NCBI GenBank assembly: GCA_030049565.1
Contig: JASIKQ010000266.1
Location: forward strand, 1-8,495
From: Candidatus Sulfotelmatobacter sp.
GTDB lineage: Bacteria > Acidobacteriota > Terriglobia > Terriglobales > Acidobacteriaceae
DNA: 8,495 nt
Reading direction: 5' to 3'
Shown: positions 1 to 6,858 of the stretch, piece by piece
Layout of the letters: each line of letters starts with the position of its first letter
Numbering within the stretch: position 1 is the first letter of the stretch
Notes under the pieces: model-generated
What the model was told of the DNA's origin: nothing
The model's database searches: none
Seen by the model: the letters and a program-made list of their open reading frames with translations, nothing else
Program-made: the position numbers and the translations under genes

Positions 1-1161
1 GCGCGCAACGGCGAGGTGAAAACCGGAATCGAGGTTCTGGAGGAGCATGGATTTGATCTGCTTCAGGTCGCTGGGCGCAAGAAACGAATTGGACTGGTTA
101 CCAATCAGACCGGCATCGATGCCGAAGGCCGGCGCACTATTGACGTGCTCGCGCAAGCTCCCGGCGCTTCGCTGGAGGCGATTTTCAGCCCCGAGCATGG
201 GGTAACCGGAACGCTTGATACGACTCAGGTCGGCGATACCATCGACGCAGCAACCGGCGTGCACGTCTACAGCGTTTACGGGGGCACAGACGCGGCGCGA
301 CGACCTCCGATCGAGGTATTGAAGAATCTCGATGCCGTGGTTTTCGATATTCAAGATGCGGGCGCGCGCTTTTATACCTACGAAACCACCCTGGGATATT
401 TTATGGAAGCCGCGGCGCAAGCGGGAATCGAACTGATCGTGCTCGATCGCCCAAATCCGATTACCGGTTCGTTTGTGCAGGGGCCGGTGGCAGATGCCGG
501 TCACGAAAGCTTTACCAATTATTGGATGGTCCCAGTGCGCCACGGCATGACCATGGGCGAACTGGCCAAAATGTTCAATCTGGAGAAAAACATTAATGCG
601 AAGCTCACCGTCGTATCCATGGAAGGCTGGCAACGGGGCGACTGGTTCGATTCGACGGGGCTCGAATGGGTGAATCCCTCCCCAAATTTGCGCAGCGTGA
701 CGGAGGCCGCACTTTATCCGGGCGTGGCCCTGATTGAAGGCACAAATGTTTCGGTGGGCCGAGGAACCGATACTCCTTTCGAGTTGGTGGGCGCGCCGTG
801 GATCAAGGGCAGGGAACTGGCCGCATATTTGAATGGGCGTGGCATCGCTGCAGTGAGATTCGTCCCCGTAGAATTCACGCCAACATCTTCCATCTACAGC
901 GGCCAGACGTGTCAAGGCGTGAACGTGGTCTTGACCGATCGCAACGGCCTCGACGCGCCAGAGCTGGGCCTCGAGCTGGCGTCGGCGCTGCGAAAACTGT
1001 ATCCCGCAGACTACCAGATCGATCGCATGGCCGAGTTGCTGGTGAATCAGTCGGCATTCGACGCGCTGCTATCTGGCGAAGATCCGCGGCGAATTGCGCA
1101 GGATTGGCAGGAGGGGCTCGAAAAATTCGAAGCGATCAGAAAAAAATATTTGATCTACTGA
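1..1161 (+). CDS. namZ: NamZ/DUF1343 family exo-beta-N-acetylmuramidase, 5' end missing
   Basis: The family removes MurNAc from the non-reducing end of peptidoglycan fragments, in wall turnover and recycling (NamZ, formerly YbbC, in Bacillus subtilis). The frame is open to the left edge and ends in TGA at 1159-1161. Counting from the GTG at 16, hallmarks are GLVTNQTG (26-33), FSPEHG (57-62, with the Glu of the EHG motif that I recall as the likely catalytic residue), DIQDAGARFYTY (111-122), LDRPNPI (143-149), PSPNLRS (221-227) and EGTNVSVGRGTDTPFE (241-256). The C-terminal subdomain is intact to the terminal KKYLIY. The GTG at 16 is a poor start: the family motif begins there directly (VKTGIEVL), no spaced Shine-Dalgarno precedes it, and no signal peptide is present. 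The true start, probably with a signal peptide or another domain, lies left of the window. The gene converges on the kinase gene. Family assignment is firm; the substrate is inferred from the family. Confidence 0.93.
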   Translation, partial: ARNGEVKTGIEVLEEHGFDLLQVAGRKKRIGLVTNQTGIDAEGRRTIDVLAQAPGASLEAIFSPEHGVTGTLDTTQVGDTIDAATGVHVYSVYGGTDAARRPPIEVLKNLDAVVFDIQDAGARFYTYETTLGYFMEAAAQAGIELIVLDRPNPITGSFVQGPVADAGHESFTNYWMVPVRHGMTMGELAKMFNLEKNINAKLTVVSMEGWQRGDWFDSTGLEWVNPSPNLRSVTEAALYPGVALIEGTNVSVGRGTDTPFELVGAPWIKGRELAAYLNGRGIAAVRFVPVEFTPTSSIYSGQTCQGVNVVLTDRNGLDAPELGLELASALRKLYPADYQIDRMAELLVNQSAFDALLSGEDPRRIAQDWQEGLEKFEAIRKKYLIY

Positions 1162-1320
1162 TCTGATCTAGTGTGATAACCGAGACTAGGCCTGCATTTG
1201 CCGCTGGGCGAACCCTATACTACAGTCCGACCCGGCCAAACCTCAACTTCGGGATTGCCGGTGACTCGGGCGATCAAGAGAGACCTCGGGAACTACTTAG
1301 CAGTTCGTGATTAAATAGCG
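1162..1320. other. Convergent intergenic gap, no clear terminator
   Basis: This 159-base gap lies between the 3' ends of the NamZ gene and the kinase gene. The only inverted repeat I see is CCGGC at 1232-1236 with GCCGG at 1257-1261, a 5-bp stem with a 20-base loop and no T-run, too weak to call an intrinsic terminator. Three TGATCT copies (1151, 1159, 1164) straddle the NamZ stop codon and are probably chance. No coding remnant is recognised. Confidence 0.5.
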
Positions 1321-3921
1321 CTATTCTTTGGGAAGATCGATCATGACGACCTGCGAGTTCTCACGCAAGCGGTCGAACACGATCTGCTTCCCGTCGCCGG
1401 TGACGTCGAAGGTCCGCATCGTGGCCCGGTTTTGAAGCTTGGTAAGTGGGCGCGATTTCATGGAAGTGAGATCGAGTAGCCAGAAGTCTTGGGATGCGAG
1501 CAGGCCCTGCATGTAGATCAAACTCTTGCCATCAGGCAGGAAGCGGGCGCGCTCGCCCAAGCGCCGCACACTGATTTGGGGCAATTCGACGCTGCTTCCG
1601 TCCGGATGCACGGCAAGGAGCGGAGCGAAGGTGCTTACATTCGTACCCGAATATACGATAAGGCTTCCATCCGGCGACCACACTGGATTGAGTGCCGGCC
1701 CACTGACCAAGCGAACCGGCGATCCGCCCTCCAGCGGAATCTTAAAAAGACCGGGACCGTTCGCGTCGCTGCCACCAGTGACGATCCATTTGCCATCCGG
1801 CGACCAGCAACTCGCCTCCTGGGCGGCAATTCCCTCCGCGATGGGCTGGAGTTCGGCTCCGTCTGAAGAAAGCACATGCAGTTGGCGTTTCCCGTTCCGC
1901 CGCAGCACAATGGCCACGCGACTCCCATCCGGCGAAACAGCGGGTGTCTCCAGTAGCGCACCATCGGCGCCCTTCCAAATCTCATTCACCTGTCCGTCCC
2001 GAAGGCGCCACAATCCGTCGCCCGTCCCCAAGGAAGATAAATAAAACAGCGCCGACCCGCCAAAACGGGGCGCCAGCGCGCGTACGGTCGGCACTGGAAA
2101 CGCTCTTACGTCTTTTTCTTCGGCGACGCGATCAAGAATCGGAACCGTCCAAAGTCCCGCGACGGGATTGCTGATGGTGGCCACCAACTTATGGCCATCG
2201 GCGCTGGCTTGCACCGACGTATATTGCTCAAGACCGACGCTCGCGCGCCGCGAATCCCTGCGTTTCACGTCGAACGCCCACAGCCAAGGTCCTGAACCAT
2301 CCCCGTCGCGCGCCACGTAGAAAACGGTGCGATCGCCGACCGGCGTGGGATAAGCGACATCTGTATTGAGTTGCGTGAGGCGCTCTGCGTGGCTGCTGTC
2401 TGACGCTATGCGCCATAAATCCATCTCCTTTGTCGCCGGTGTCCCATGCGCGAAATAAATCCAACGGCCATCGGGTGACCAGGTTGGAAAATGATTGTGA
2501 AGTCCCGGCTGCCCCCCGAATATCCGCCGAGCATTGGCGCCCGTGCGGTCCGCCACGAACATAGGGTCGCCACTACGGAAGTTGTGATAGACAATCCGCT
2601 CGCCGTCCGGTGACCAGGCCAGGTTGGCGGTCTCCTCGCCGAGGAAATTACGCGGCGCACCTCCTGTCAGGGGCATCAGCCGCAGCCGCAGACCCACATC
2701 ACCGCCGCCGACCCAAATCTCCGAGCCGTCGCCGGAGAAACCTACACTTCGTAGGGGCCCAGGTAACGGGCCTGCCTTGCCCTGTGTCAGATTTATCAGA
2801 CGTCCGGTACCCACCTGGGTGAGCCATACATCGAAGGGGCCGTCATGATCGGAGACGAAGGCTACGAACTTGCCGTCCGGCGAAATCGCCGCTTCCACGC
2901 TCTCGAAGTCGGTGAGCCGCGTGAAATGCGCTTTTTCGAGCGGATTGGGCGGTGCAACCGCCGGCCGAGCCATTTCCCAGACTGCAGTTCCCACCAGCAG
3001 TGCAGCGGCTATCACCCATGGGAGCCACGATCTCCTTGACTTCTGCTCCGACACCCTTTTCGTGCTCGATGTTCCGCTGAGCGATTCAATGGCAAACGCC
3101 AGATCACTCGCCGACTGGAATCGTCGTGCGACATCCTTTTCCAGGCATCGCGCAAGAATCCGTTGTAGTTCCAGCGGACCTTGCCAGCCGATATCGTTCA
3201 GCGCCTGTGGCTCTTCGCGCAAAACTGCGGTCATCGTTTCTGCGGACGTCTCTCGTTTGAAAGCGCGTTTGCCGGTGAGTATCTCGTACAGCACCGCACC
3301 GAAACTAAAAATGTCCGATCGCGGGTCGAGCGGTTCGCCCCGCACCTGCTCCGGCGACATGTAGCCGACGGTACCCATCACCATACCCGGCAAAGTCGCC
3401 GGGCTTGATAGCGTCACTGCGGTTTCATGGTTCTCCTCGGGCCTAACCAACTTGGCCAGCCCGAAATCGAGTACTTTAATCCGTCCGTCCCGGGTGACAA
3501 ACACGTTCTCCGGTTTCAGATCCCGATGCACGATTCCTTTCTCGTGTGCCGCCGCGAGACCCTGCGCAATGCCGAGTGCGTACTCGATCGCTTGCCGCAT
3601 CGGCAACGGCCCCGATGCGAGCTTCACACGCAAGGTTTGGCCTTCAAGAAATTCGCTGACCAGAAACGGCGCACCGTCGTGCGCACCAATGTCATGAATT
3701 CCCAGGATATTCGGATGGTTGAGCGCCGCAATCGTACGCGCTTCCTGCTCGAAACGCCGCAGTCGGTCGGCATCATGAGCCACCGCCTCTGGCAGCACTT
3801 TGATCGCGACATCACGCCCGAGCCGCGTGTCGCGTGCGCGGTACACTTCGCCCATGCCGCCCGCGCCGAGCGGCGACTGGATCTCGTAAGGGCCTAGTTT
3901 TGAACCGGACCTGAGAGCCAT
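1321..3921 (-). CDS. Transmembrane Ser/Thr protein kinase with C-terminal PD40/TolB-like beta-propeller
   Basis: An 866-residue Hanks-type kinase. The kinase domain spans about 12-282: glycine loop GAGGMGEV (19-26), ATP lysine K41 in VAIKVL, helix-C glutamate E60, catalytic loop HRDLKPEN (132-139), DFG (152-154), SPEQ (189-192) and RSDIFSFG (201-208). All catalytic residues are present, so it should be an active RD-type kinase. A basic stretch then a hydrophobic helix (about 299-316) predicts a cytoplasmic kinase and an outside C-terminus. Residues 330-866 carry repeated PD40 motifs: SPDG at 347, 437, 482, 663, 707 and 749, and variants SGDG 396, SADG 573, LPDG 795 and TGDG 841. That makes about ten blades, perhaps two propellers. 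The start ATG (3921-3919) is supported by the family-typical N-terminus (KLGPYEIQSPLGAGGMGEVY); no Shine-Dalgarno precedes it. Such receptor kinases are abundant in Acidobacteriota. Ligand and phosphorylation target are unknown. It lies downstream of the hydrolase operon on the same strand but 215 bases away, so it is probably transcribed separately. Confidence 0.95.
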   Translation of the reverse strand: MALRSGSKLGPYEIQSPLGAGGMGEVYRARDTRLGRDVAIKVLPEAVAHDADRLRRFEQEARTIAALNHPNILGIHDIGAHDGAPFLVSEFLEGQTLRVKLASGPLPMRQAIEYALGIAQGLAAAHEKGIVHRDLKPENVFVTRDGRIKVLDFGLAKLVRPEENHETAVTLSSPATLPGMVMGTVGYMSPEQVRGEPLDPRSDIFSFGAVLYEILTGKRAFKRETSAETMTAVLREEPQALNDIGWQGPLELQRILARCLEKDVARRFQSASDLAFAIESLSGTSSTKRVSEQKSRRSWLPWVIAAALLVGTAVWEMARPAVAPPNPLEKAHFTRLTDFESVEAAISPDGKFVAFVSDHDGPFDVWLTQVGTGRLINLTQGKAGPLPGPLRSVGFSGDGSEIWVGGGDVGLRLRLMPLTGGAPRNFLGEETANLAWSPDGERIVYHNFRSGDPMFVADRTGANARRIFGGQPGLHNHFPTWSPDGRWIYFAHGTPATKEMDLWRIASDSSHAERLTQLNTDVAYPTPVGDRTVFYVARDGDGSGPWLWAFDVKRRDSRRASVGLEQYTSVQASADGHKLVATISNPVAGLWTVPILDRVAEEKDVRAFPVPTVRALAPRFGGSALFYLSSLGTGDGLWRLRDGQVNEIWKGADGALLETPAVSPDGSRVAIVLRRNGKRQLHVLSSDGAELQPIAEGIAAQEASCWSPDGKWIVTGGSDANGPGLFKIPLEGGSPVRLVSGPALNPVWSPDGSLIVYSGTNVSTFAPLLAVHPDGSSVELPQISVRRLGERARFLPDGKSLIYMQGLLASQDFWLLDLTSMKSRPLTKLQNRATMRTFDVTGDGKQIVFDRLRENSQVVMIDLPKE

Positions 3922-3932
3922 TCGTGCGCGTG

Positions 3933-3938
3933 ATTATA
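3933..3938 (-). promoter_or_regulatory. -10 box (TATAAT) of the kinase gene, possibly giving a leaderless mRNA
   Basis: On the minus strand a perfect TATAAT ends 11 bases before the kinase ATG. With the usual 6-8 bases from the -10 box to the transcription start, the mRNA would begin only about 3-5 bases before the ATG, leaving no room for a ribosome-binding site, and none is visible. The expected -35 position (TGCGTG at 17-bp spacing) matches the sigma-70 consensus poorly. The hexamer is seen; its use as a promoter is inferred. Confidence 0.4.
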
Positions 3939-4136
3939 GCCCACGCGGCACGTTGCACGCAGATGGCAATGATTCTTCGTGTGTTGTCGGCAATCCTGAA
4001 ATTGACTTTCCCGCGACCTAGCTGACGGACAAGTCGAGAGCGATTCAATCTATCCGACGGGCCAGGTTCAGACCATTACAGATCTAGCGATTTGATTTAG
4101 TGAAACCTGTTTCCCTCCCGGTCGTATCTGCGGCCA
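3939..4136. other. Intergenic region between hydrolase and kinase genes
   Basis: About 200 bases lie upstream of the kinase -10 box and downstream of the hydrolase stop, with both genes on the minus strand. I see no hairpin followed by T's that would end the hydrolase transcript, no recognisable protein remnant in six frames, and no clear -35 element. Any kinase regulator-binding site would be here, but none can be named. Confidence 0.4.
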
Positions 4137-5825
4137 TCACTGCTTCAGTATCCAACTGGCCATCTTTTCCAGCGCCAGCGGCGACATGGTCTCCTCGATC
4201 TGCGCATACTCCGCAGGCGCGCCGGTCTTCGCTGTCTGGAACAGATGATTCAGGCCTGGCAATTCATCCACTTCGAAATGCTTATTGCCGCCTTGTTCGA
4301 GAGCCGCGCGGATCGCGGGAAGATTCTGCTTCGGCGGCACCTGCGTATCTTTCTCGCCAATGATCGCCAGCACCGGGCATGTGACTTTGCGCAGGGCGAT
4401 TGCCGGATCATAACTGATGAAGTAACGGAACCAGGCCGAGGTAAGAATCTTGATTTGCGCTCCAACCTGCGCTTCGCCAGCGTCAACCGACAACTTTTCT
4501 TTCAGTCCCTTCGCGAGCGCCGCATCATCTTTTTCGCTTTCGATAAGCTTAAGCACATCATGTTCCTCGGCGACATCTTTGGCCGTATCGGCGGCGCTCT
4601 TGCCGCTGGCCAAATCGATGGCCTGCACCTGCGCCACTAAAATCTCATCGCCGCGCACGCCCGGACCGGACATCATGACGATGAATGCGACATCCGGGTT
4701 GCGCGCCGCGATCATCGGCGCAATCATTCCGCCCTCGCTGTGGCCGATCAGGCCAATTTTGTGCGGATTGATTTCTGGCCGCGTCTTCAAATAAGCAATT
4801 CCCGCCTCAGTATCGGTCGCGAAATCCGCGGTCGTCGCTGCGGCAAAGTCTCCTGTAGACTTCGCTGTGCCGCGATCGTCGGCGCGCAATACGGCAATTT
4901 CGTGACGAGTGAGATAGTCGGAAAGAACGAGAAAAGGTTTGTGCCCCATCAGGGTCTCGTCGCGATCCTGCGGCCCCGAACCGGTAATCAACACCACCGC
5001 AGGAAACGGTCCCTTGCCTTGAGGAATAGTTAACGTTGCCGCCAGAGTGACGTTCTGTATTTTATTCTCGTAAATAACATCTTCCTCGTGATACGGATAA
5101 GGCCTGGTCGGATTCTGCGGCCGCCGCGGAGGTGCGAGCTCAGCCTTGTCCTTGACGCGGTGCAACACAAGTGGGTTGGTGCTGCCCGCTTGCGTCCACG
5201 TGCCTTCGATCGTGTTCAGGTCGGCGGAGATCTTGCCCTGGTAAACGCCGTTGATCTTTTGCGCTTCGATCTTCAGCGACGATCCATCACGTGTGGTCTT
5301 GGTAGTCGGCATTCCATTCACGCCCTGATCGGGGCTATCAAGCGTGGCCACCAAACCATCTTTTGTGTTCACGATGTGGAAGATGACACGCAGCTTTATC
5401 GCGCCTACCTCGAGCGTGCCCAGCCATGCGCCGTCGATATCGGAAGGCGGCGCGGCTTTACTTTCGATTTTTGCGGCCGATCGCTTGAACTCGAGCGGCA
5501 ATGACTGGGTCTGCGTCCAGGTTCCGCTGATCGTGTTGCCATCGGTCGAAACCTTGCCCTCGTAGGTGCCGTGCACGGCATCCACGCCCAGGCTGAACTT
5601 GGAATCCTTCAGCGAAATGGAACTGACAGGGATTCCGTAGGCGCCCTGATCCACACTGTCGAGCGTAGCCTTGAGCGCACCGGCATCGGCCTTGGTGATA
5701 TGCAGCACAAGGCGCAAATCCACGCCGGCGTGCAGAGTCCCCTCCCAGTCGCCAGTGACGTCCTGAGCGAGAGCACCGCAGGCCGCCAACAGTGCCAGCG
5801 CCGCAGCAACGGCTACTTTTTTCAT
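4137..5825 (-). CDS. Exported alpha/beta hydrolase with two N-terminal beta-rich repeat domains
   Basis: A 562-residue protein starting at ATG 5825-5823. This start gives a signal peptide (MKKVAVAAALALLAACGALA, probable cleavage before QDV at 21) and follows a strong Shine-Dalgarno; the longer in-frame ATG at 5909 would add an Arg-rich shadow overlapping the upstream gene. Two related ~95-residue domains follow, at 21-114 and 129-222, each with W-x-G near the start, an HI strand, ATLDS-x-DQG and a closing GTWTQ. A proline-rich linker (about 230-247) leads to the catalytic domain (250-562) of the S33/COG1073 serine hydrolase type. It has TGSGPQDRDE in the oxyanion region (281-290), nucleophile S363 in GHSEGG, probable acid D493 in GEKDTQVP and H527 in LNHLF, so the triad looks complete. 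The enzyme probably cleaves an ester or peptide outside the cytoplasm; the substrate is unknown. Only 22 bases separate it from the upstream paralogue, so the two form an operon. Confidence 0.92.
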   Translation of the reverse strand: MKKVAVAAALALLAACGALAQDVTGDWEGTLHAGVDLRLVLHITKADAGALKATLDSVDQGAYGIPVSSISLKDSKFSLGVDAVHGTYEGKVSTDGNTISGTWTQTQSLPLEFKRSAAKIESKAAPPSDIDGAWLGTLEVGAIKLRVIFHIVNTKDGLVATLDSPDQGVNGMPTTKTTRDGSSLKIEAQKINGVYQGKISADLNTIEGTWTQAGSTNPLVLHRVKDKAELAPPRRPQNPTRPYPYHEEDVIYENKIQNVTLAATLTIPQGKGPFPAVVLITGSGPQDRDETLMGHKPFLVLSDYLTRHEIAVLRADDRGTAKSTGDFAAATTADFATDTEAGIAYLKTRPEINPHKIGLIGHSEGGMIAPMIAARNPDVAFIVMMSGPGVRGDEILVAQVQAIDLASGKSAADTAKDVAEEHDVLKLIESEKDDAALAKGLKEKLSVDAGEAQVGAQIKILTSAWFRYFISYDPAIALRKVTCPVLAIIGEKDTQVPPKQNLPAIRAALEQGGNKHFEVDELPGLNHLFQTAKTGAPAEYAQIEETMSPLALEKMASWILKQ

Positions 5826-5836
5826 GATCACCCCCC
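5826..5836 (-). promoter_or_regulatory. Extended Shine-Dalgarno of the hydrolase gene
   Basis: The minus strand reads GGGGGGTGATC directly before the ATG. Ten of these bases match the full anti-Shine-Dalgarno complement GGAGGTGATC with one A-to-G change, which can still pair as G-U. This decides the start at 5825 and implies strong translation of the second operon gene. Confidence 0.65.
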
Positions 5837-5847
5837 GCACGAGTTCC

Positions 5848-6603
5848 TCAGTTATGCGCCGGCGCCGCAGCTGGAGCTTCCTTCGACGTTTCAGCCGCGT
5901 CCTTTGCACGCCTGAGGGTCAAAGCATAGGTGATGTCCTGTTCCGATTTCCAATCCCCACTGATAACAGTGAGGTCTTTGTTGAGCTTGCCTTTGACCTC
6001 GCCTCCCAGTTGTGGTGCCTCAATGGTTATCGACGATCCCTTGCGGATTACCGCCACTGCCGGCCAGCCCTTAATATTCTGGTCGAGAACGTCCATGGTC
6101 GCAGTCAAGCCGTCGCCAGTATTCTTGATGTGAAAAGTGAGAGCCAGTTTCCCTCGGGACGGAGTATCTTGCAGAGATGGCAAGTTCACGACTCCTTCCC
6201 AGGTACCGTCAATGTCAGAAGGCGGCGCTGACGGATGTTCAATCTTGATAGTTGTGGTGGTTTTCTTGAAATCCTGCGGCATTTTGTGGGGCTGAATCCA
6301 GTTCCCGTTGATCGATGAATTCTTTACCGTGCCCTCGTAAGACCACTTGACCACGTTTGCGGCGAACTTGAGTTTCGAGCCTTCCATAGTGATGGAATCC
6401 ACGGGTATGCCCAGGACCGCCTGATCCGGGCTGTCCAATGTCGCTTTAAGAGCTCCGTCCGCCCCTTTCGTGACATGCAGTACGATACGAACCGAACCCA
6501 TGGCCGTTGGAAGCTCGCCCAGCCAGTCTCCTGCCACATCCTGGGCTGGCGCCTTGCACACCGCCGCCAGGGCCAGCATTGCAACCATAATTGCCTTTTT
6601 CAT
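5848..6603 (-). CDS. Exported protein of two repeat domains, non-catalytic paralogue of the hydrolase N-terminus
   Basis: A 251-residue protein with a signal peptide (MKKAIMVAMLALAAVCKAPA, likely cleaved before QDV at 21). Domain 1 spans about 21-113 and domain 2 about 129-232. Both match the two N-terminal domains of the neighbouring hydrolase in order. Domain 1 shares QDV-x-GDW-x-G and GALKATLDS-x-DQ. Domain 2 shares APPSDIDG-x-W-x-G, GL-x-AT and a closing KD-x-AE. Where the hydrolase continues into its catalytic domain, this protein ends in an Ala/Pro-rich tail (KEAPAAAPAHN). No catalytic motif is present. The domain looks like a small all-beta fold, and similar N-terminal extensions occur, to my memory, in exported hydrolases of Bacteroidota and Acidobacteriota; I cannot name its function. 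It is the first of two operon genes, 22 bases upstream of the hydrolase. Its role may be binding the same substrate or partnering the enzyme, which is inference only. Confidence 0.88.
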   Translation of the reverse strand: MKKAIMVAMLALAAVCKAPAQDVAGDWLGELPTAMGSVRIVLHVTKGADGALKATLDSPDQAVLGIPVDSITMEGSKLKFAANVVKWSYEGTVKNSSINGNWIQPHKMPQDFKKTTTTIKIEHPSAPPSDIDGTWEGVVNLPSLQDTPSRGKLALTFHIKNTGDGLTATMDVLDQNIKGWPAVAVIRKGSSITIEAPQLGGEVKGKLNKDLTVISGDWKSEQDITYALTLRRAKDAAETSKEAPAAAPAHN

Positions 6604-6612
6604 AAGTTGGCG

Positions 6613-6618
6613 ACCTCC
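6613..6618 (-). promoter_or_regulatory. Shine-Dalgarno GGAGGT of the 251-residue protein gene
   Basis: GGAGGT on the minus strand lies nine bases before the ATG at 6603-6601, a near-ideal ribosome-binding site that supports this start. It sits between the stop of the small membrane reading frame (6640) and the start of the operon gene. Confidence 0.7.
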
Positions 6619-6639
6619 CAGATCGCCGCAGCAACCTTT

Positions 6640-6858
6640 TCACAATTCCCCCCGCCGTTCAAGCTGTTTGTATAAAACCAGCGAATACACTGCCGGAACC
6701 AGCGCCCCGGTGAGAATCGCCACCAGCGGCAGCCAGAAGGGACCGCCAAAAATTGCTGACCCTGCCGTTTGACTCTGAACAAGCCAGAATCGCGGGGGAT
6801 CTTGCGGTGGGTACTCAACGCCTTGGACTTTCGCTCGGAGATCGCGCTTGTCTCGCAT
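6640..6858 (-). CDS. Possible small single-helix membrane protein, or 3' relic of one
   Basis: A 72-residue reading frame from ATG 6858 to TGA at 6640. Its last ~40 residues contain a clear membrane segment (FWLPLVAILTGALVPAVYSL) ending in YKQLERRGEL, a positively charged tail typical of a cytoplasmic end. In that part the codon choice is convincingly coding (many CTG, CCG, GTG, GCG). The first ~30 residues lie antisense to the PIN-domain remnant and look like a by-product of it, although GGAG lies about 11 bases before the ATG. Two readings remain: a genuine small membrane protein encoded 36 bases upstream of the repeat-domain gene and co-transcribed with it, or the C-terminal stub of a larger membrane protein cut at about 6755. 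I do not recognise a family. Confidence 0.35.
   Translation of the reverse strand: MRDKRDLRAKVQGVEYPPQDPPRFWLVQSQTAGSAIFGGPFWLPLVAILTGALVPAVYSLVLYKQLERRGEL

Noticed and set aside
798..1166. 122-residue plus-strand reading frame overlapping the NamZ gene
   Set aside because: Arg-rich alternate frame of a well-supported gene, with no motif of its own.
1232..1261. CCGGC/GCCGG inverted repeat as a terminator between the convergent genes
   Set aside because: Only five pairs, a 20-base loop and no T-run on either strand.
3427..3897. 156-residue plus-strand reading frame over the kinase domain
   Set aside because: It is antisense to the conserved kinase catalytic core (HRDLKPEN, DFG) and shows no protein family features.
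3079..4049. 12-base direct repeat GAGCGATTCAAT at 3079-3090 and 4038-4049
   Set aside because: One copy is inside kinase coding sequence and the match is short; no mobile-element features flank either copy.
5088..5504. 138-residue plus-strand reading frame over the hydrolase N-terminal domains
   Set aside because: Antisense shadow of a clear gene, Arg-rich with no recognisable motif.
5763..5825. Lipoprotein signal (LAAC, residues 13-16) in the hydrolase
   Set aside because: Possible, but the paralogue has AAVC with a following lysine, not a good lipobox, while both share an A-x-A cleavage site before QDV, so ordinary signal peptidase cleavage is preferred.
5826..5909. 28-residue N-terminal extension of the hydrolase from an ATG at 5909
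   Set aside because: The extension is Arg-rich, overlaps the end of the upstream gene and would bury the signal peptide; the ATG at 5825 has a strong Shine-Dalgarno.
6470..6772. 100-residue plus-strand reading frame running into the toxin relic region
   Set aside because: It is antisense to the signal-peptide end of the repeat-domain protein, is in a different frame from the PIN remnant and contains none of the missing PIN N-terminal motifs.
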